Origin: Falsiroseomonas stagni DSM 19981
GTDB lineage: Bacteria > Pseudomonadota > Alphaproteobacteria > Acetobacterales > Acetobacteraceae
Assembly (NCBI RefSeq): GCF_900114315.1
Contig: NZ_FOSQ01000001.1
Coordinates: forward strand, 598,202 to 662,201
Reading direction: 5' to 3'
DNA length: 64,000 nucleotides
Shown: positions 18,247 to 26,882 of the stretch, one piece after another
How the letters are laid out: each line of letters opens with the position of its first letter
Position numbering within the stretch: position 1 is the stretch's first letter
The notes under the pieces: model-generated
Seen by the model: only the letters and a program-made list of their open reading frames with translations
The model's database searches: none
What the model was told of the DNA's origin: nothing
Translations under genes and position numbers: made by a program

Positions 18247-19601
18247 GTGCTATTTTGCATACTCATTGCATGCAATCTGGCATCGCCAGCCTGGCCGATG
18301 CGCTGGCGGCGCTGGAGGCTGGCCGCATCACCCCGGACGCCCTGCTTGAGCGGTGCCTGGACGCCATCGGCCGGCGCAACGGCGCGTTGCACGCCGTGCT
18401 TCATCTGGATGAGGCCGCCGCCCGCCAGGCCTCCGCCGCGCCGCGCCGCGGGGCGCTCGGCGGCATTCCCTGGGGGATCAAGGACACCTTCGACGTCGCG
18501 GGCCTGCCCGCCACGGCCAATTCGCGCCTGCGCGCCGGGCGCATCGCGCCTGCCGATGCGGCGCTCGTCAGCAGGCTGCGGGAGGCGGGTGCGGTGCTGA
18601 TCGGCAAGCTCGCCACCTGGGAGTATGGCACTGGCACCGGCGCGGAGCATTTCGACCTGCCTGCCCCGCCCGCGCGTAATCCTTGGGACACCACGCGCTT
18701 CACCGGCGGTTCCTCCACCGGCGCCGGTGTCGCGGTCGCGACGGGCATGGCGCTTTTCGCGATCGGCTCCGACACCACCGGCTCCGTCCGCCTGCCGGCG
18801 GCCGCCACGGGATGCTGCGGCGTGGTGATGACGCCGGGGCGCCTGCCGCTGGATGGCGCGCTGCCCAACACCTTCTCGATGGACCGCCCCGGACCGATCG
18901 CCTGGACCGCGGAGGATGTGGCGATCGTGATGGACGCGATCTGCGGCACCAGGCTGCGCGCGGCCGGCGGCGCCGGTGTGGCGGGCCTGCGCATCGGCGT
19001 GCTGCGCGACCCCGGTCCCGGTTTCCCCGCGCCCGATGGCGAACTGGCCTCGGCGCTGGAGGATGGCCTGGCGGTGCTGTCGCGCCTCGGCGCGCGGATC
19101 CGCGATGCCGCGCTGCCCTGGCCGGCGGCCATGTGTCTGGATGCCGCACGGCTGATCGGTGCGGCGGAGTCGGCTGCGATCCATGAGCGGGAATTGCGGG
19201 AGAACCCGGACGTGATGGGTGCCGCGCTCCGCGACAAGCTGCTGGCCGGCAGCGGCGTGCGCGCGGTGGACTACCTCGCCGCGCAGCGCTTCCGCCGCGC
19301 CTTCACGGAGGCCATCGACGCTGTCTGGGATGAGCACGACGTGATCCTCAGCCTCGGCGCCCTCCACCTGCCGCCGCGCCTCGGCGTGGAGCCGGAAAGC
19401 ACCGCCTATACCAGCGAGACGATGCTGACGCCGGCGAGCCTCGCCGGCCTGCCGGCCCTGGTGCAGTGCAACGGCTTCTCGGCCGGCGGGCTGCCGCTGC
19501 ACTGGCATGCGATGGCGCGTGCGGGGAACGAGACCGCGCTGTTCCGCCTCGCCATGGCCTATGAGGCCGCGACCCCCTGGCGCGAGCGGCGGCCCGCATG
19601 A
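18243..19601 (+). CDS. amidase-signature family amidohydrolase
   Basis: This is a 452-residue amidase-signature enzyme. The Ser-cisSer-Lys triad is visible: Lys80 in GIPWGIKDTFDVAG, cis-Ser157 in TGGSSTGAG and nucleophile Ser181 in GSDTTGSVRLPA. The family hydrolyses amides, ureides and Gln/Asn side chains. The start overlaps the GntR stop (ATGA); a second in-frame ATG at 18270 lies beyond a palindrome and is a possible alternative. Downstream, an ABC importer and a carbamoylsarcosine-amidase-like gene suggest a small imported amide as substrate rather than tRNA, and no GatB/GatC partner is present. The exact substrate is unknown. Confidence 0.85.
   Translation: MSAILHTHCMQSGIASLADALAALEAGRITPDALLERCLDAIGRRNGALHAVLHLDEAAARQASAAPRRGALGGIPWGIKDTFDVAGLPATANSRLRAGRIAPADAALVSRLREAGAVLIGKLATWEYGTGTGAEHFDLPAPPARNPWDTTRFTGGSSTGAGVAVATGMALFAIGSDTTGSVRLPAAATGCCGVVMTPGRLPLDGALPNTFSMDRPGPIAWTAEDVAIVMDAICGTRLRAAGGAGVAGLRIGVLRDPGPGFPAPDGELASALEDGLAVLSRLGARIRDAALPWPAAMCLDAARLIGAAESAAIHERELRENPDVMGAALRDKLLAGSGVRAVDYLAAQRFRRAFTEAIDAVWDEHDVILSLGALHLPPRLGVEPESTAYTSETMLTPASLAGLPALVQCNGFSAGGLPLHWHAMARAGNETALFRLAMAYEAATPWRERRPA
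18255..18275. promoter_or_regulatory. second candidate GntR operator at the GntR/amidase junction
   Basis: TTGCATAC (18255-18262), shared with the site at 17485, is followed 3 bp later by the perfect 10-bp palindrome TTGCATGCAA (18266-18275). It lies within the first codons of the amidase as annotated. It may be an internal operator or mark the true amidase start at 18270. Confidence 0.35.
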
Positions 19602-19753
19602 TCCCCGATCACCACGCCGCGCGCGCGGCCGAGTTGGCGCGCGCGATGGCCGCGGCCGGCGCACGCCTGCCGCGCGACTGGCCCAAGGAACTCCGGCCGG
19701 CCGACCCGGCCGCCGAGCCAACGCGGAACAAGGGAGAATTCAGGGATGGTTGA
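19598..19753 (+). CDS. small ORF, 51 aa, unknown function
   Basis: The 51-residue frame begins MIPDHHAARAAELARAM and ends EFRDG. Its start overlaps the amidase stop (ATGA), and its end overlaps the start of the binding-protein gene by 8 nt. It fills the only gap in an otherwise coupled operon. It has an Ala/Arg-rich amphipathic N-terminal half, no signal peptide and no motif I recognise. It is not obviously the AtzG-like DUF4089 partner found with some amidases. It may be a real small subunit or only a frame that keeps ribosomes coupled from amidase to transporter. Confidence 0.35.
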   Translation: MIPDHHAARAAELARAMAAAGARLPRDWPKELRPADPAAEPTRNKGEFRDG

Positions 19754-21302
19754 GATGCGGATGCCGCCCGGCTTCGGCCGGCGCGGATTGCTGGCGGGCG
19801 GGGCGGGCCTCGCGCTCGGTGGCGCCTTCGGGATGCCGGTCATGGCGCAGGGCGGGCGCACGCTGCGCGTGCGGTTCGGCTCCGACATCTCGCAGCTGGA
19901 TCCGGCACGGATCTTCCAGAACGAGAACCAGTCCATCGCCAGCCACATCTACAGCGGCCTGGTGCAGTACGATCAGGCGACGAACGCCATCGTGCCGGAT
20001 ATCGCCACAGGCTACGAGGTCTCGGCCGACGGCACGACCTGGACCTTCCGCCTGCGCCCCAACGTCACCTGGCACAAGGGCTACGGCCCCTTCACCTCCG
20101 ACGACGTCAAGTTCTCCTTCGAACGCGTGCTCGATCCCGCGACGGGCAGCCTCTATCGCGGCCAGCTGGCCGGGCTGCGGGAGATCCAGACGCCCGACCC
20201 GCTGACCGTGCGCTTCGTGCTGGAGGCGGCGAATTCCGGCTTCCTGCACAAGCTTTGCGCCTTCAACCAGGGCTGGCTCGTCTCCCGCCGCGCGGTGACG
20301 GAGATCGGCGAGCGCTACAGCATGAACCCGATCGGCACCGGGCCCTTCGTGTTCGAGCGCTGGACGACCGGCAACGAGGTGCGGCTGTCGGCGAACGCCG
20401 ACTATTTCGGCGGCGCCTCCACCCTGAACGAGGTCGTCTTCCGCATCGTGCGCGACGAGACGGCGGCGGCCATCGCGCTCGAGAACCGCGAGCTCGACAT
20501 CTTCTATGCGCTGCAGACGCCCGAGGTGATCGAGCGCCTGCGCCGTGTCCAGGGCGTGTCCGTGCTCGACCGGCCGGCCAACAACACGGTGAACCTGGTG
20601 CTGAACACCACCGCCGGGCCGCTGCGTGACATCCGCGTGCGCCGCGCCATGGCGCATGCCATGAACCGCCGCGCGCTGATCGATGGCTTCTTCCGTGGCA
20701 CGAAGTTCGAGGCGACGAGCGTGCTGACCTCGACCTTCCAGGAGTTCAGCGAGGAGGGCGTGCCGCGCTACGCCTTCGACCCCGACCGCGCCCGTGCCCT
20801 GCTGCGGGAGGCGAATGTCTCCAACTTCCGGTTCGAGATCACGACGGTCGGCCTCAACCCCTTCGATCGTTTCCCCGTCGCCCTGGCCAATGATCTGCAG
20901 CAGGTCGGCATCCAGGCGACGGTGCGCGTGCTGGAACGCGGCGCCTATGTGCAGGCGCGCAGCAGCGGCAACGTGCAATCCTGCATCACCGCGGTCGTCG
21001 GCCCGCCCGACCCCGACAGCCCGCTGGTCACGCTGTACCACACGCGCAGCCATCCGCCGGGGCTCAACACGTCCCGCTACGACCGCGCGGACGACCTGCT
21101 GGCGGAAGCCGCGCGCGCGCCGGATGTCGCGGCGCGCCGCGGCGTCTACAACCGCCTGCTGCGGCAGACCATGGACGACCTGCCGGTGATCCCGCTCTAC
21201 GCGGACCGGCTGTTCATCGCGCATGGCCCGACGGTGGCGGGCTTCGTGCAGAACAGCCTGTTCACGGTGAACGTGGCGCCGGTTTCGCTGCGCACTTCCT
21301 GA
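19746..21302 (+). CDS. peptide/oligopeptide ABC transporter, periplasmic substrate-binding protein (SBP_bac_5)
   Basis: This 518-residue DppA/OppA-type receptor has a twin-arginine-like leader (GRRGLLAGGAGLALGG) ending near AQGG, so export before periplasmic function is expected. Family segments include LDPARIFQNENQSIASHIYSG, the DGTTWTFRLRPNVTWHKG signature and the DDVKFSFERVLDP segment. It delivers solute to the permeases encoded immediately downstream (1-nt stop/start overlap). In this operon the ligand may be an amide- or ureido-containing compound rather than a peptide. That is inferred from the flanking amidohydrolases. Confidence 0.9.
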   Translation: MVEMRMPPGFGRRGLLAGGAGLALGGAFGMPVMAQGGRTLRVRFGSDISQLDPARIFQNENQSIASHIYSGLVQYDQATNAIVPDIATGYEVSADGTTWTFRLRPNVTWHKGYGPFTSDDVKFSFERVLDPATGSLYRGQLAGLREIQTPDPLTVRFVLEAANSGFLHKLCAFNQGWLVSRRAVTEIGERYSMNPIGTGPFVFERWTTGNEVRLSANADYFGGASTLNEVVFRIVRDETAAAIALENRELDIFYALQTPEVIERLRRVQGVSVLDRPANNTVNLVLNTTAGPLRDIRVRRAMAHAMNRRALIDGFFRGTKFEATSVLTSTFQEFSEEGVPRYAFDPDRARALLREANVSNFRFEITTVGLNPFDRFPVALANDLQQVGIQATVRVLERGAYVQARSSGNVQSCITAVVGPPDPDSPLVTLYHTRSHPPGLNTSRYDRADDLLAEAARAPDVAARRGVYNRLLRQTMDDLPVIPLYADRLFIAHGPTVAGFVQNSLFTVNVAPVSLRTS

Positions 21303-22243
21303 TGCTGTTCCATGTCGCCCGTTGCGTCGGCCAATTGGCCGTCGCGCTGGTCGGGATCGTCACCGTGGCCTTCTTCCTGATGCGGGCCATTCCGGGCGAT
21401 CCCGCCCTATACATGCTGGGCGACTTCGCGACGGTCGAGGCGCTCGCGACGCTGCGCGCGCGCCTCGGCCTCGACCTGCCTGTCTGGCAGCAATACTTCG
21501 TCTTCCTGTTCCGCGCGGTGCAGGGGGACCTGGGCACCTCCGTCGTCACGGGGCAGCCGGCGCTGACGGAGATATGGGCGGCGGTGCCGCCCTCCGCCGC
21601 GCTGGCGGTGTCGGGGATGCTGGTCGCCGTCGTGATCGGCGTGCCGCTCGGTGTCGTCGCCGCGGTGCGGCAGGGCAGCGCGGTGGATGTGGCCGTGATG
21701 CTGGTGGCGCTGGGCGGCATCTCCTTCCCGGTCTTCTGGGTTGGGCTGGTGGCCATCCTGACCTTCTCGCATGCGCTCGGGCTGTTTCCGGCCTTGGGCG
21801 CATCCAGCGATGCGGGCTTCTGGACGGCGCTGCATCACATGGTGCTGCCCGCCATGGTGCTCGGCCTGTCGGTCTCGGCCTATATCGCGCGGCTGACGCG
21901 GTCGGCGATGCTCGAGGTGCTGGGCGTGGACCATATCCGTGTCGCGCGCGCCATGGGCGTGCCGGAACGGCGCATCGTCTGGAAGCTGGCGTTCCGCAAC
22001 GCGCTGATCCCGGTGCTGGCCGTGATCGGGGTGACCTTCGCCTGGTCGCTCGGCAACGCGATCCTGGTGGAGGCGGTGTTCAGCCGCCCGGGCCTCGGCT
22101 CCACCATCCTCAAGGCCATCCTGGCGCGCGACTACCAGTTGGTGCAGGCGGGCGTGCTGGTGCTGGCGGCGGCGGTGGTGCTGCTCAACACAGCGCTGGA
22201 CCTTCTCTATGGCGCGATCGACCCGAGGCTCCGCCGCTCATGA
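21302..22243 (+). CDS. peptide ABC transporter permease, DppB-like
   Basis: The protein has 313 residues and about six membrane spans, starting with GQLAVALVGIVTVAFFLMRAIPGDPA. The N-terminal GDPA segment and LRARLGLDLPVWQQY are typical of DppB/OppB. The cytoplasmic EAA loop is the VLGVDHIRVARAMGVPERRIVWKLAFRNALIPV region, which contacts the ATPases. It is the first of two permeases in a complete Dpp/Opp set and overlaps both neighbours. Confidence 0.92.
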   Translation: MLFHVARCVGQLAVALVGIVTVAFFLMRAIPGDPALYMLGDFATVEALATLRARLGLDLPVWQQYFVFLFRAVQGDLGTSVVTGQPALTEIWAAVPPSAALAVSGMLVAVVIGVPLGVVAAVRQGSAVDVAVMLVALGGISFPVFWVGLVAILTFSHALGLFPALGASSDAGFWTALHHMVLPAMVLGLSVSAYIARLTRSAMLEVLGVDHIRVARAMGVPERRIVWKLAFRNALIPVLAVIGVTFAWSLGNAILVEAVFSRPGLGSTILKAILARDYQLVQAGVLVLAAAVVLLNTALDLLYGAIDPRLRRS

Positions 22244-23139
22244 GCGCGACCGCTGAACAGATCGATGCGGATGCGGAGGCCGCCGCGCGCCGCCGCGCGA
22301 CCTTCCGCCGCTATACCCGGCATCCCGGCTTCATGATCGGCGCGATCGGGATCGCGCTGCTCGTGCTGGTGGCGCTGCTGGCCCCCTGGATCGCGCCGCA
22401 TTCGCCGACGCGCACCGACCTGATGAATAATCTGGCGCCGCCATCGGCCACCTTCTGGCTCGGCACCGACCAGTTCGGGCGTTGCGTGGCGTCGCGCCTC
22501 ATCCATGGCGCGCAGGTCTCGTTGCAGGTCGGCTTCTTCGTGGTGCTGATCTCGCTGAGCCTCGGCACGGTGATCGGCGCGGTCGCGGGCTATGCCGGCG
22601 GCTGGGTGGAGCGCGCGCTGGTCGCGGTGATCGACATCCTGCTGGCGTTCCCCTCCTTCCTGCTGGCGCTCGCGCTGGTCGCGGCGCGGGGCAATACGCT
22701 CGATTCCATCATCCTCGCCGTCGCCATCGCCTATACGCCGCGCATCGCCGCGGTGATGCGCTCCGTCGTGCTGACCATCCGGCCGCGCCCTTTCATCGAG
22801 GCGTCGCGCGCCATCGGCCTGACGCCGTGGAAGATCGTGCTGCGGCATGTCATCCCGAATGCGCTGCCGCCGGTGATCGTGGTCGCGACCGTCAGCGCCG
22901 CGACGGCGATCCTGGCGGAGGCTGGCCTGTCCTTCCTCGGCCTCGGCGTGCAGCCGCCGACGCCGACCTGGGGCAATGTGATCGCGGAGGGCCAGACCTC
23001 CATCACCTCCAACCCGCTCATCTCGCTCTCGGCCGGGCTCTGCATCGCCTATACGGTGGTGGTGCTGAACCTGCTCGGCGACGGGCTGCGCGATACGCTG
23101 GATCCGCAGATGCGGCGCAACACGGGGAAGCTGCTGTGA
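22240..23139 (+). CDS. peptide ABC transporter permease, DppC-like
   Basis: The protein has 299 residues from the ATG that overlaps the DppB-like stop. A cytoplasmic N-terminus precedes a first span (FMIGAIGIALLVLVALLAPW), then the DppC/OppC-specific FWLGTDQFGRCVASRLIHGA motif. Further spans follow, and an EAA loop (FIEASRAIGLTPWKIVLRHVIPN). The C-terminus has AGLSFLGLGVQPPTPTWG, also typical. It forms the inner-membrane channel with the preceding permease. Confidence 0.92.
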   Translation: MSATAEQIDADAEAAARRRATFRRYTRHPGFMIGAIGIALLVLVALLAPWIAPHSPTRTDLMNNLAPPSATFWLGTDQFGRCVASRLIHGAQVSLQVGFFVVLISLSLGTVIGAVAGYAGGWVERALVAVIDILLAFPSFLLALALVAARGNTLDSIILAVAIAYTPRIAAVMRSVVLTIRPRPFIEASRAIGLTPWKIVLRHVIPNALPPVIVVATVSAATAILAEAGLSFLGLGVQPPTPTWGNVIAEGQTSITSNPLISLSAGLCIAYTVVVLNLLGDGLRDTLDPQMRRNTGKLL

Positions 23140-24119
23140 CAGCCGCCTTCGAACTGCGCGGCCTGACCGCCGCCGTCCCCGGGGAGAAGGGGGCCGTGCG
23201 GCTGGTGGAGGATGTCTCGCTCTCCGTCCGTGCCGGAGAGACGCTGGCCGTGGTGGGGGAGAGCGGGTCGGGCAAGACCGTCACCTTCACCTCCGCACTC
23301 GGCCTGCTGCCGAAGCCGGGCCGCGTCATTGCCGGCCAGGCGCTTCTGGAAGGCGAGGATCTGCTGGCGCTGCCGCCGGAGCAGCTCCGCCGGCGCCGCG
23401 GCGCGCGCATCGGCATGGTCTTCCAGGACCCGCTGACCGGCCTCAATCCTGTCTTCACCGTGGGCGAGCAGATCGCCGAGGTGCTGCGCGCGCATCTGCC
23501 GATCTCGCGCCGCGAGGCGCGCGACCGGGCGGCCGCGCTGCTGGGCCGCGTGCAGATCCCGGATGCCGCGCGCCGCGTGGACGACTATCCGCACCAGTTC
23601 TCCGGCGGCATGCGCCAGCGCGTCCTGATCGCGATGGCCATCGCGCTTGGCCCGCGTGTGCTGATCGCTGACGAGCCGACCACCGCGCTCGACGTGACGG
23701 TGCAGGCGCAGGTGCTCGACCTGCTCGGTGATCTCCGCGCGTCGGAGGGGATGGGGATGGTGCTGATCACGCACGACCTCGGCGTGGTCGCGCGCCAGGC
23801 TGACCGGGTCGCGGTGATGTATGCCGGCCGGGTGGTCGAGACCGGGACTGTCGAGGAGGTGTTCCGCGCGCCGCGCCACCCCTACACCATTTCCCTGTTC
23901 CGCAGCATTCCGGAGATCGACGCGCCCGCGGGCACGATGCTGGCCCCCATCGCGGGCAGCCCGCCGGATCCGGCACGCCGCCCGCCGGGCTGCGCCTTCG
24001 CGCCGCGCTGCTTTGCCGTCTCCGACGCCCATGGCTGCCGCAGCGTGCGGCCCGACCTCATCGGTGCAGGCCACTTCGCCGCCTGTCATCGCCAGGGCGC
24101 GATCGAGGTCGCGGCATGA
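23136..24119 (+). CDS. peptide ABC transporter ATPase, DppD-like
   Basis: The protein has 327 residues. The start is a GTG overlapping the upstream stop (GTGA); no ATG gives a sensible N-terminus. Walker A is GESGSGKT, the Q-loop is in [12 protein letters not shown], the signature is FSGGMRQR, Walker B is [12 protein letters not shown] and the switch is ITHD. The C-terminal oligopeptide-transporter extension carries a cysteine-containing segment, [10 protein letters not shown], and a later AACH, as in DppD/OppD proteins that can bind an Fe-S cluster. It pairs with the next ATPase as a heterodimer. Confidence 0.92.
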   Translation: MTAAFELRGLTAAVPGEKGAVRLVEDVSLSVRAGETLAVVGESGSGKTVTFTSALGLLPKPGRVIAGQALLEGEDLLALPPEQLRRRRGARIGMVFQDPLTGLNPVFTVGEQIAEVLRAHLPISRREARDRAAALLGRVQIPDAARRVDDYPHQFSGGMRQRVLIAMAIALGPRVLIADEPTTALDVTVQAQVLDLLGDLRASEGMGMVLITHDLGVVARQADRVAVMYAGRVVETGTVEEVFRAPRHPYTISLFRSIPEIDAPAGTMLAPIAGSPPDPARRPPGCAFAPRCFAVSDAHGCRSVRPDLIGAGHFAACHRQGAIEVAA

Positions 24120-25147
24120 GCCCGCTGCTGGAGGTCGAGGAACTGCGCCGCAGCTTCAGCGGTGGCCGCACGCTGTTCGGCCCGCGGAAGCCCGATGTCC
24201 GGGCGGTGGACGGCGTCTCCTTCACGCTGGGACGTGGCGAGACGCTCGGCCTGGTGGGGGAGACCGGCAGCGGCAAGAGCACGCTCGGCCGTCTCGTACT
24301 GCGCCTGATCGAGCCGAGCGCGGGGCGTGTCCGCTTCGAGGGGGAGGACGTGACCGCGGCCTCCTCCTCCGGCCTGCGCGCCATGCGGCCGCGCATGCAG
24401 ATGGTGTTCCAGGACCCGTACGGCTCGCTCGATCCGCGCATGACGGCCGCTGAGATCATCGCCGAGCCGATGACCGCGCATGGCGTGCGGCGGGCCGAGG
24501 CTATGCGGCGCGCCGCGGACATGCTGGGCCGCGTCGGCCTTTCCCCCGCGATGGCGGCGCGCTACCCGAACGAGTTCTCGGGCGGGCAGCGCCAGCGCAT
24601 CGGTATCGCGCGCGCCATCGCGCTCGACCCGGCGCTGGTGGTGCTGGACGAACCGGTCAGCGCGCTGGATGTCTCGGTGCAGGCACAGATCCTGAACCTG
24701 CTGGCGGATATCCAGGCGCGGTCCGGCGTCTCGTTCCTGTTCATCGCGCACGACCTCGCGGTGGTACGGCATGTCAGTGATCGCGTCGCCGTCATGTATC
24801 TCGGCCGCGTGGTGGAGATGGCGCCGCGCGACGCGCTGTATGGCGCGCCTCGGCATCCCTACACCGTCTCGCTGCTCTCTGCCGTGCCGCGCCCGGACCC
24901 CGCGAAGGAACGCGCGAAGGCGCGGATCCGTCCGATCGGCGAGATCGGCAGCGCCGCCGCGTTGCCCTCCGGCTGCCGGTTCCATCCGCGTTGCCCGCGC
25001 GCGCGCCTGGTCGCCGCGCGCGGCGTCGATGCGGTGCAGGCAGCCGGCACGCGGCTGCCGCGCGCCTGTGTCGAGCAGGATCCGCAGCTGTCGCCTGCCG
25101 GCGGCGGCGCCCATCTCGCCGCCTGCCATTTCCCCGACGAGGCCTGA
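24116..25147 (+). CDS. peptide ABC transporter ATPase, DppF-like
   Basis: The protein has 343 residues and overlaps the DppD-like gene by ATGA. It has Walker [11 protein letters not shown]-loop [14 protein letters not shown], signature [10 protein letters not shown], Walker [13 protein letters not shown] and switch IAHD. The SLDPRMT segment after the Q-loop is characteristic of DppF/OppF. The C-terminus carries [12 protein letters not shown] and AACHF, the conserved cysteines of the family's C-terminal domain. It completes the five-component importer. A Shine-Dalgarno GGAG follows for the next gene. Confidence 0.92.
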   Translation: MSPLLEVEELRRSFSGGRTLFGPRKPDVRAVDGVSFTLGRGETLGLVGETGSGKSTLGRLVLRLIEPSAGRVRFEGEDVTAASSSGLRAMRPRMQMVFQDPYGSLDPRMTAAEIIAEPMTAHGVRRAEAMRRAADMLGRVGLSPAMAARYPNEFSGGQRQRIGIARAIALDPALVVLDEPVSALDVSVQAQILNLLADIQARSGVSFLFIAHDLAVVRHVSDRVAVMYLGRVVEMAPRDALYGAPRHPYTVSLLSAVPRPDPAKERAKARIRPIGEIGSAAALPSGCRFHPRCPRARLVAARGVDAVQAAGTRLPRACVEQDPQLSPAGGGAHLAACHFPDEA

Positions 25148-25159
25148 GGAGAATCCGCC

Positions 25160-25801
25160 ATGAGCGTCACGCGCGAACAGAATTATGTCGGCGTCTTCGA
25201 TGGCAAGGTGGGCTTCGGCACCAGGCCGGCGGTGATCGTCATCGACTTCACCCTGGCCTACACCACGCCCGGATCGCCCTTCTTCGCCGAGGGCGTGGTG
25301 CGCGCGGTGGCCGATACCGTCCCGCTGCTGGCGGCGGCGCGGGCTGCCGGCGTGCCGGTGATCCACACCCGCGTCGAGTACCACCCCTCCGGTGCCGATG
25401 GCGGCTGGTTCGTGCGCAAGGTGCCCGCGCTCCGCAAGATGGTCGCAGGCGAGCCCCTCGCGCAGATCGACCCGAAGGTGGCGCCGCTGCCGGAGGAGGT
25501 CGTGCTGGTGAAGCAGTATCCGAGCCCCTTCTTCGGCACGCCGCTCGCGCCCATGCTCGCCGCGATGGGCATCGATACGCTGATCCTCGCGGGCTGTTCC
25601 ACCAGCGGCTGCGTGCGCGCGGGTGCGCTGGATGGCGTGCAGCACGGCTACCGCGTGATCGTGCCGCGTGAATGCGTGGGCGACCGGCATGACGGGCCGC
25701 ACGACGCCAACCTGTTCGACATCAACGCCAAGTATGGCGATGTGGTGGCCCTCGACGAGGTGATCACCCATCTGGGCGGCCTCGCGACGAAGGCCGCGTA
25801 A
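25160..25801 (+). CDS. isochorismatase-family cysteine hydrolase, N-carbamoylsarcosine amidohydrolase-like
   Basis: This 213-residue member of the cysteine-hydrolase fold has an apparent catalytic triad of Asp29 (VIVIDF), Lys118 (VLVKQY) and Cys151 in the GCSTSGCVRA motif. The cis-peptide-forming GCSTSGCVR segment and flanking length match N-carbamoylsarcosine amidohydrolase and related amidases rather than isochorismatase. Such enzymes release ammonia and CO2 from N-carbamoyl compounds. It sits 12 bp after the ABC importer with its own ribosome-binding site, so an imported ureido or amide compound is a plausible substrate, perhaps in sequence with the amidase at the head of the operon. Confidence 0.85.
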   Translation: MSVTREQNYVGVFDGKVGFGTRPAVIVIDFTLAYTTPGSPFFAEGVVRAVADTVPLLAAARAAGVPVIHTRVEYHPSGADGGWFVRKVPALRKMVAGEPLAQIDPKVAPLPEEVVLVKQYPSPFFGTPLAPMLAAMGIDTLILAGCSTSGCVRAGALDGVQHGYRVIVPRECVGDRHDGPHDANLFDINAKYGDVVALDEVITHLGGLATKAA

Positions 25802-25817
25802 GGGAAGGAAACGAGTG

Positions 25818-26624
25818 ATGGAAACGACCACGGCTGACGACGCGATCCGCGTCTACTGGATGACCGGATGTTCGTCCTGCCTCCGGACCAAGGAGTTCCT
25901 GCAGAAGCACGGCGTGCCCTTCCTGTCGCGCAACGTGCTGGTGGATGAGGACGCCTATGCCGAGCTCGAGCGCTTCGGGCTGAAGCAGGTGCCCATCGTC
26001 ACCCGTGGCGATACCTGGGCGAACGGCCAGGTGCTGCGCGACGTGGCCCAACTCTGTGGCATCGCCTACGGCCCGCCGCGCATGCTGCCCGTGGAGGAGA
26101 TGCGCCGCCGCCTGGACGCGGTACTGGCCGGGGCCGCGCGGTTCATCGCGCAGATGCCGGACGAGGCGCTGGCGCGGGACCTGCCGAACCGGCCACGTAC
26201 CTTCGGCCAGCTCAGCTGGCATATCGCCAACATCGCCGACGCATTCCTCGAGCATGAGGATGGCATCCCGCTCACCTTCGACAGCTACATGCGTATCCCG
26301 ACCGAGGAGCAGGGCAGCCGGGCCGCACTCGTCGCCTATGCCGGGACGATGCGTGTGCGCATGTCCGACTGGTTCGACGGGCCGGGCCGCGACTGCGACT
26401 GGGCGCGGCGCGCAGACGTCTATTACGGCGAGCAGACGATGCATGAGTTCCTTGAACGCACCGTCTGGCATGCCGGCCAGCATGTGCGGCAGCTGATGTG
26501 GGTCCTGGAGGGCCTCGGCATGGCACCGGACAGCCCCCTCGGGCGCGAGACCTTCGAAGGCCTGCCGATGCCGGAGAAGGTCTGGGACGAGGCCGACCCG
26601 GCCAAGGTGCGGCGCGCGTCCTGA
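25818..26624 (+). CDS. glutaredoxin-DinB fusion protein
   Basis: The protein has 268 residues from the ATG behind GGAAGG; a GTG three bases earlier is an alternative. Residues 10-80 form a glutaredoxin-like domain with GCSSC (Cys18, Cys21) and cis-Pro59 in KQVPIV. Residues about 93-235 form a DinB-like four-helix domain. It has the family's three metal-binding histidines: His135 (LSWHIAN), His218 and His222 (TVWHAGQHVRQ). DinB proteins include thiol-dependent transferases and isomerases, so a fused thiol-redox module suggests a thiol cofactor or a disulfide-controlled metal site. It is last in the amide-uptake operon. The reaction is unknown. Confidence 0.8.
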   Translation: METTTADDAIRVYWMTGCSSCLRTKEFLQKHGVPFLSRNVLVDEDAYAELERFGLKQVPIVTRGDTWANGQVLRDVAQLCGIAYGPPRMLPVEEMRRRLDAVLAGAARFIAQMPDEALARDLPNRPRTFGQLSWHIANIADAFLEHEDGIPLTFDSYMRIPTEEQGSRAALVAYAGTMRVRMSDWFDGPGRDCDWARRADVYYGEQTMHEFLERTVWHAGQHVRQLMWVLEGLGMAPDSPLGRETFEGLPMPEKVWDEADPAKVRRAS

Positions 26625-26882
26625 CAGGCGCAGGCTGCCTGATGCCGCGCGCGATCGAGCGGATCGGGCGCGGCTTCGTGCTGGTGGCGGACGATCCGCA
26701 AGACGCCGTATTTTGTGGCGCGGTAGTACTCGGCCTGGATGATGCGGCTTCCCGTCCCCATGCCTGTTTCCGCAAGGCTGATTGACGGAAGTCCCCTCCT
26801 ACGCGCAAGGTTGTGAAGGCGCAGCCTGGGCATGTCTGTGGCTTGCGCGAATCGTGAAGAGCCGCAAACCGAAGGCCGACCC

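Noticed and set aside
18243-19601. GatA subunit of the Glu-tRNA(Gln) amidotransferase
   Set aside because: The amidase-signature core is shared, but there is no GatB or GatC, and the gene is inside a transporter operon under a GntR regulator.
26642-26785. 47-codon frame in the gap before the sugar-type ABC operon
   Set aside because: It has no ribosome-binding site, no family resemblance, and open frames exist on both strands here.
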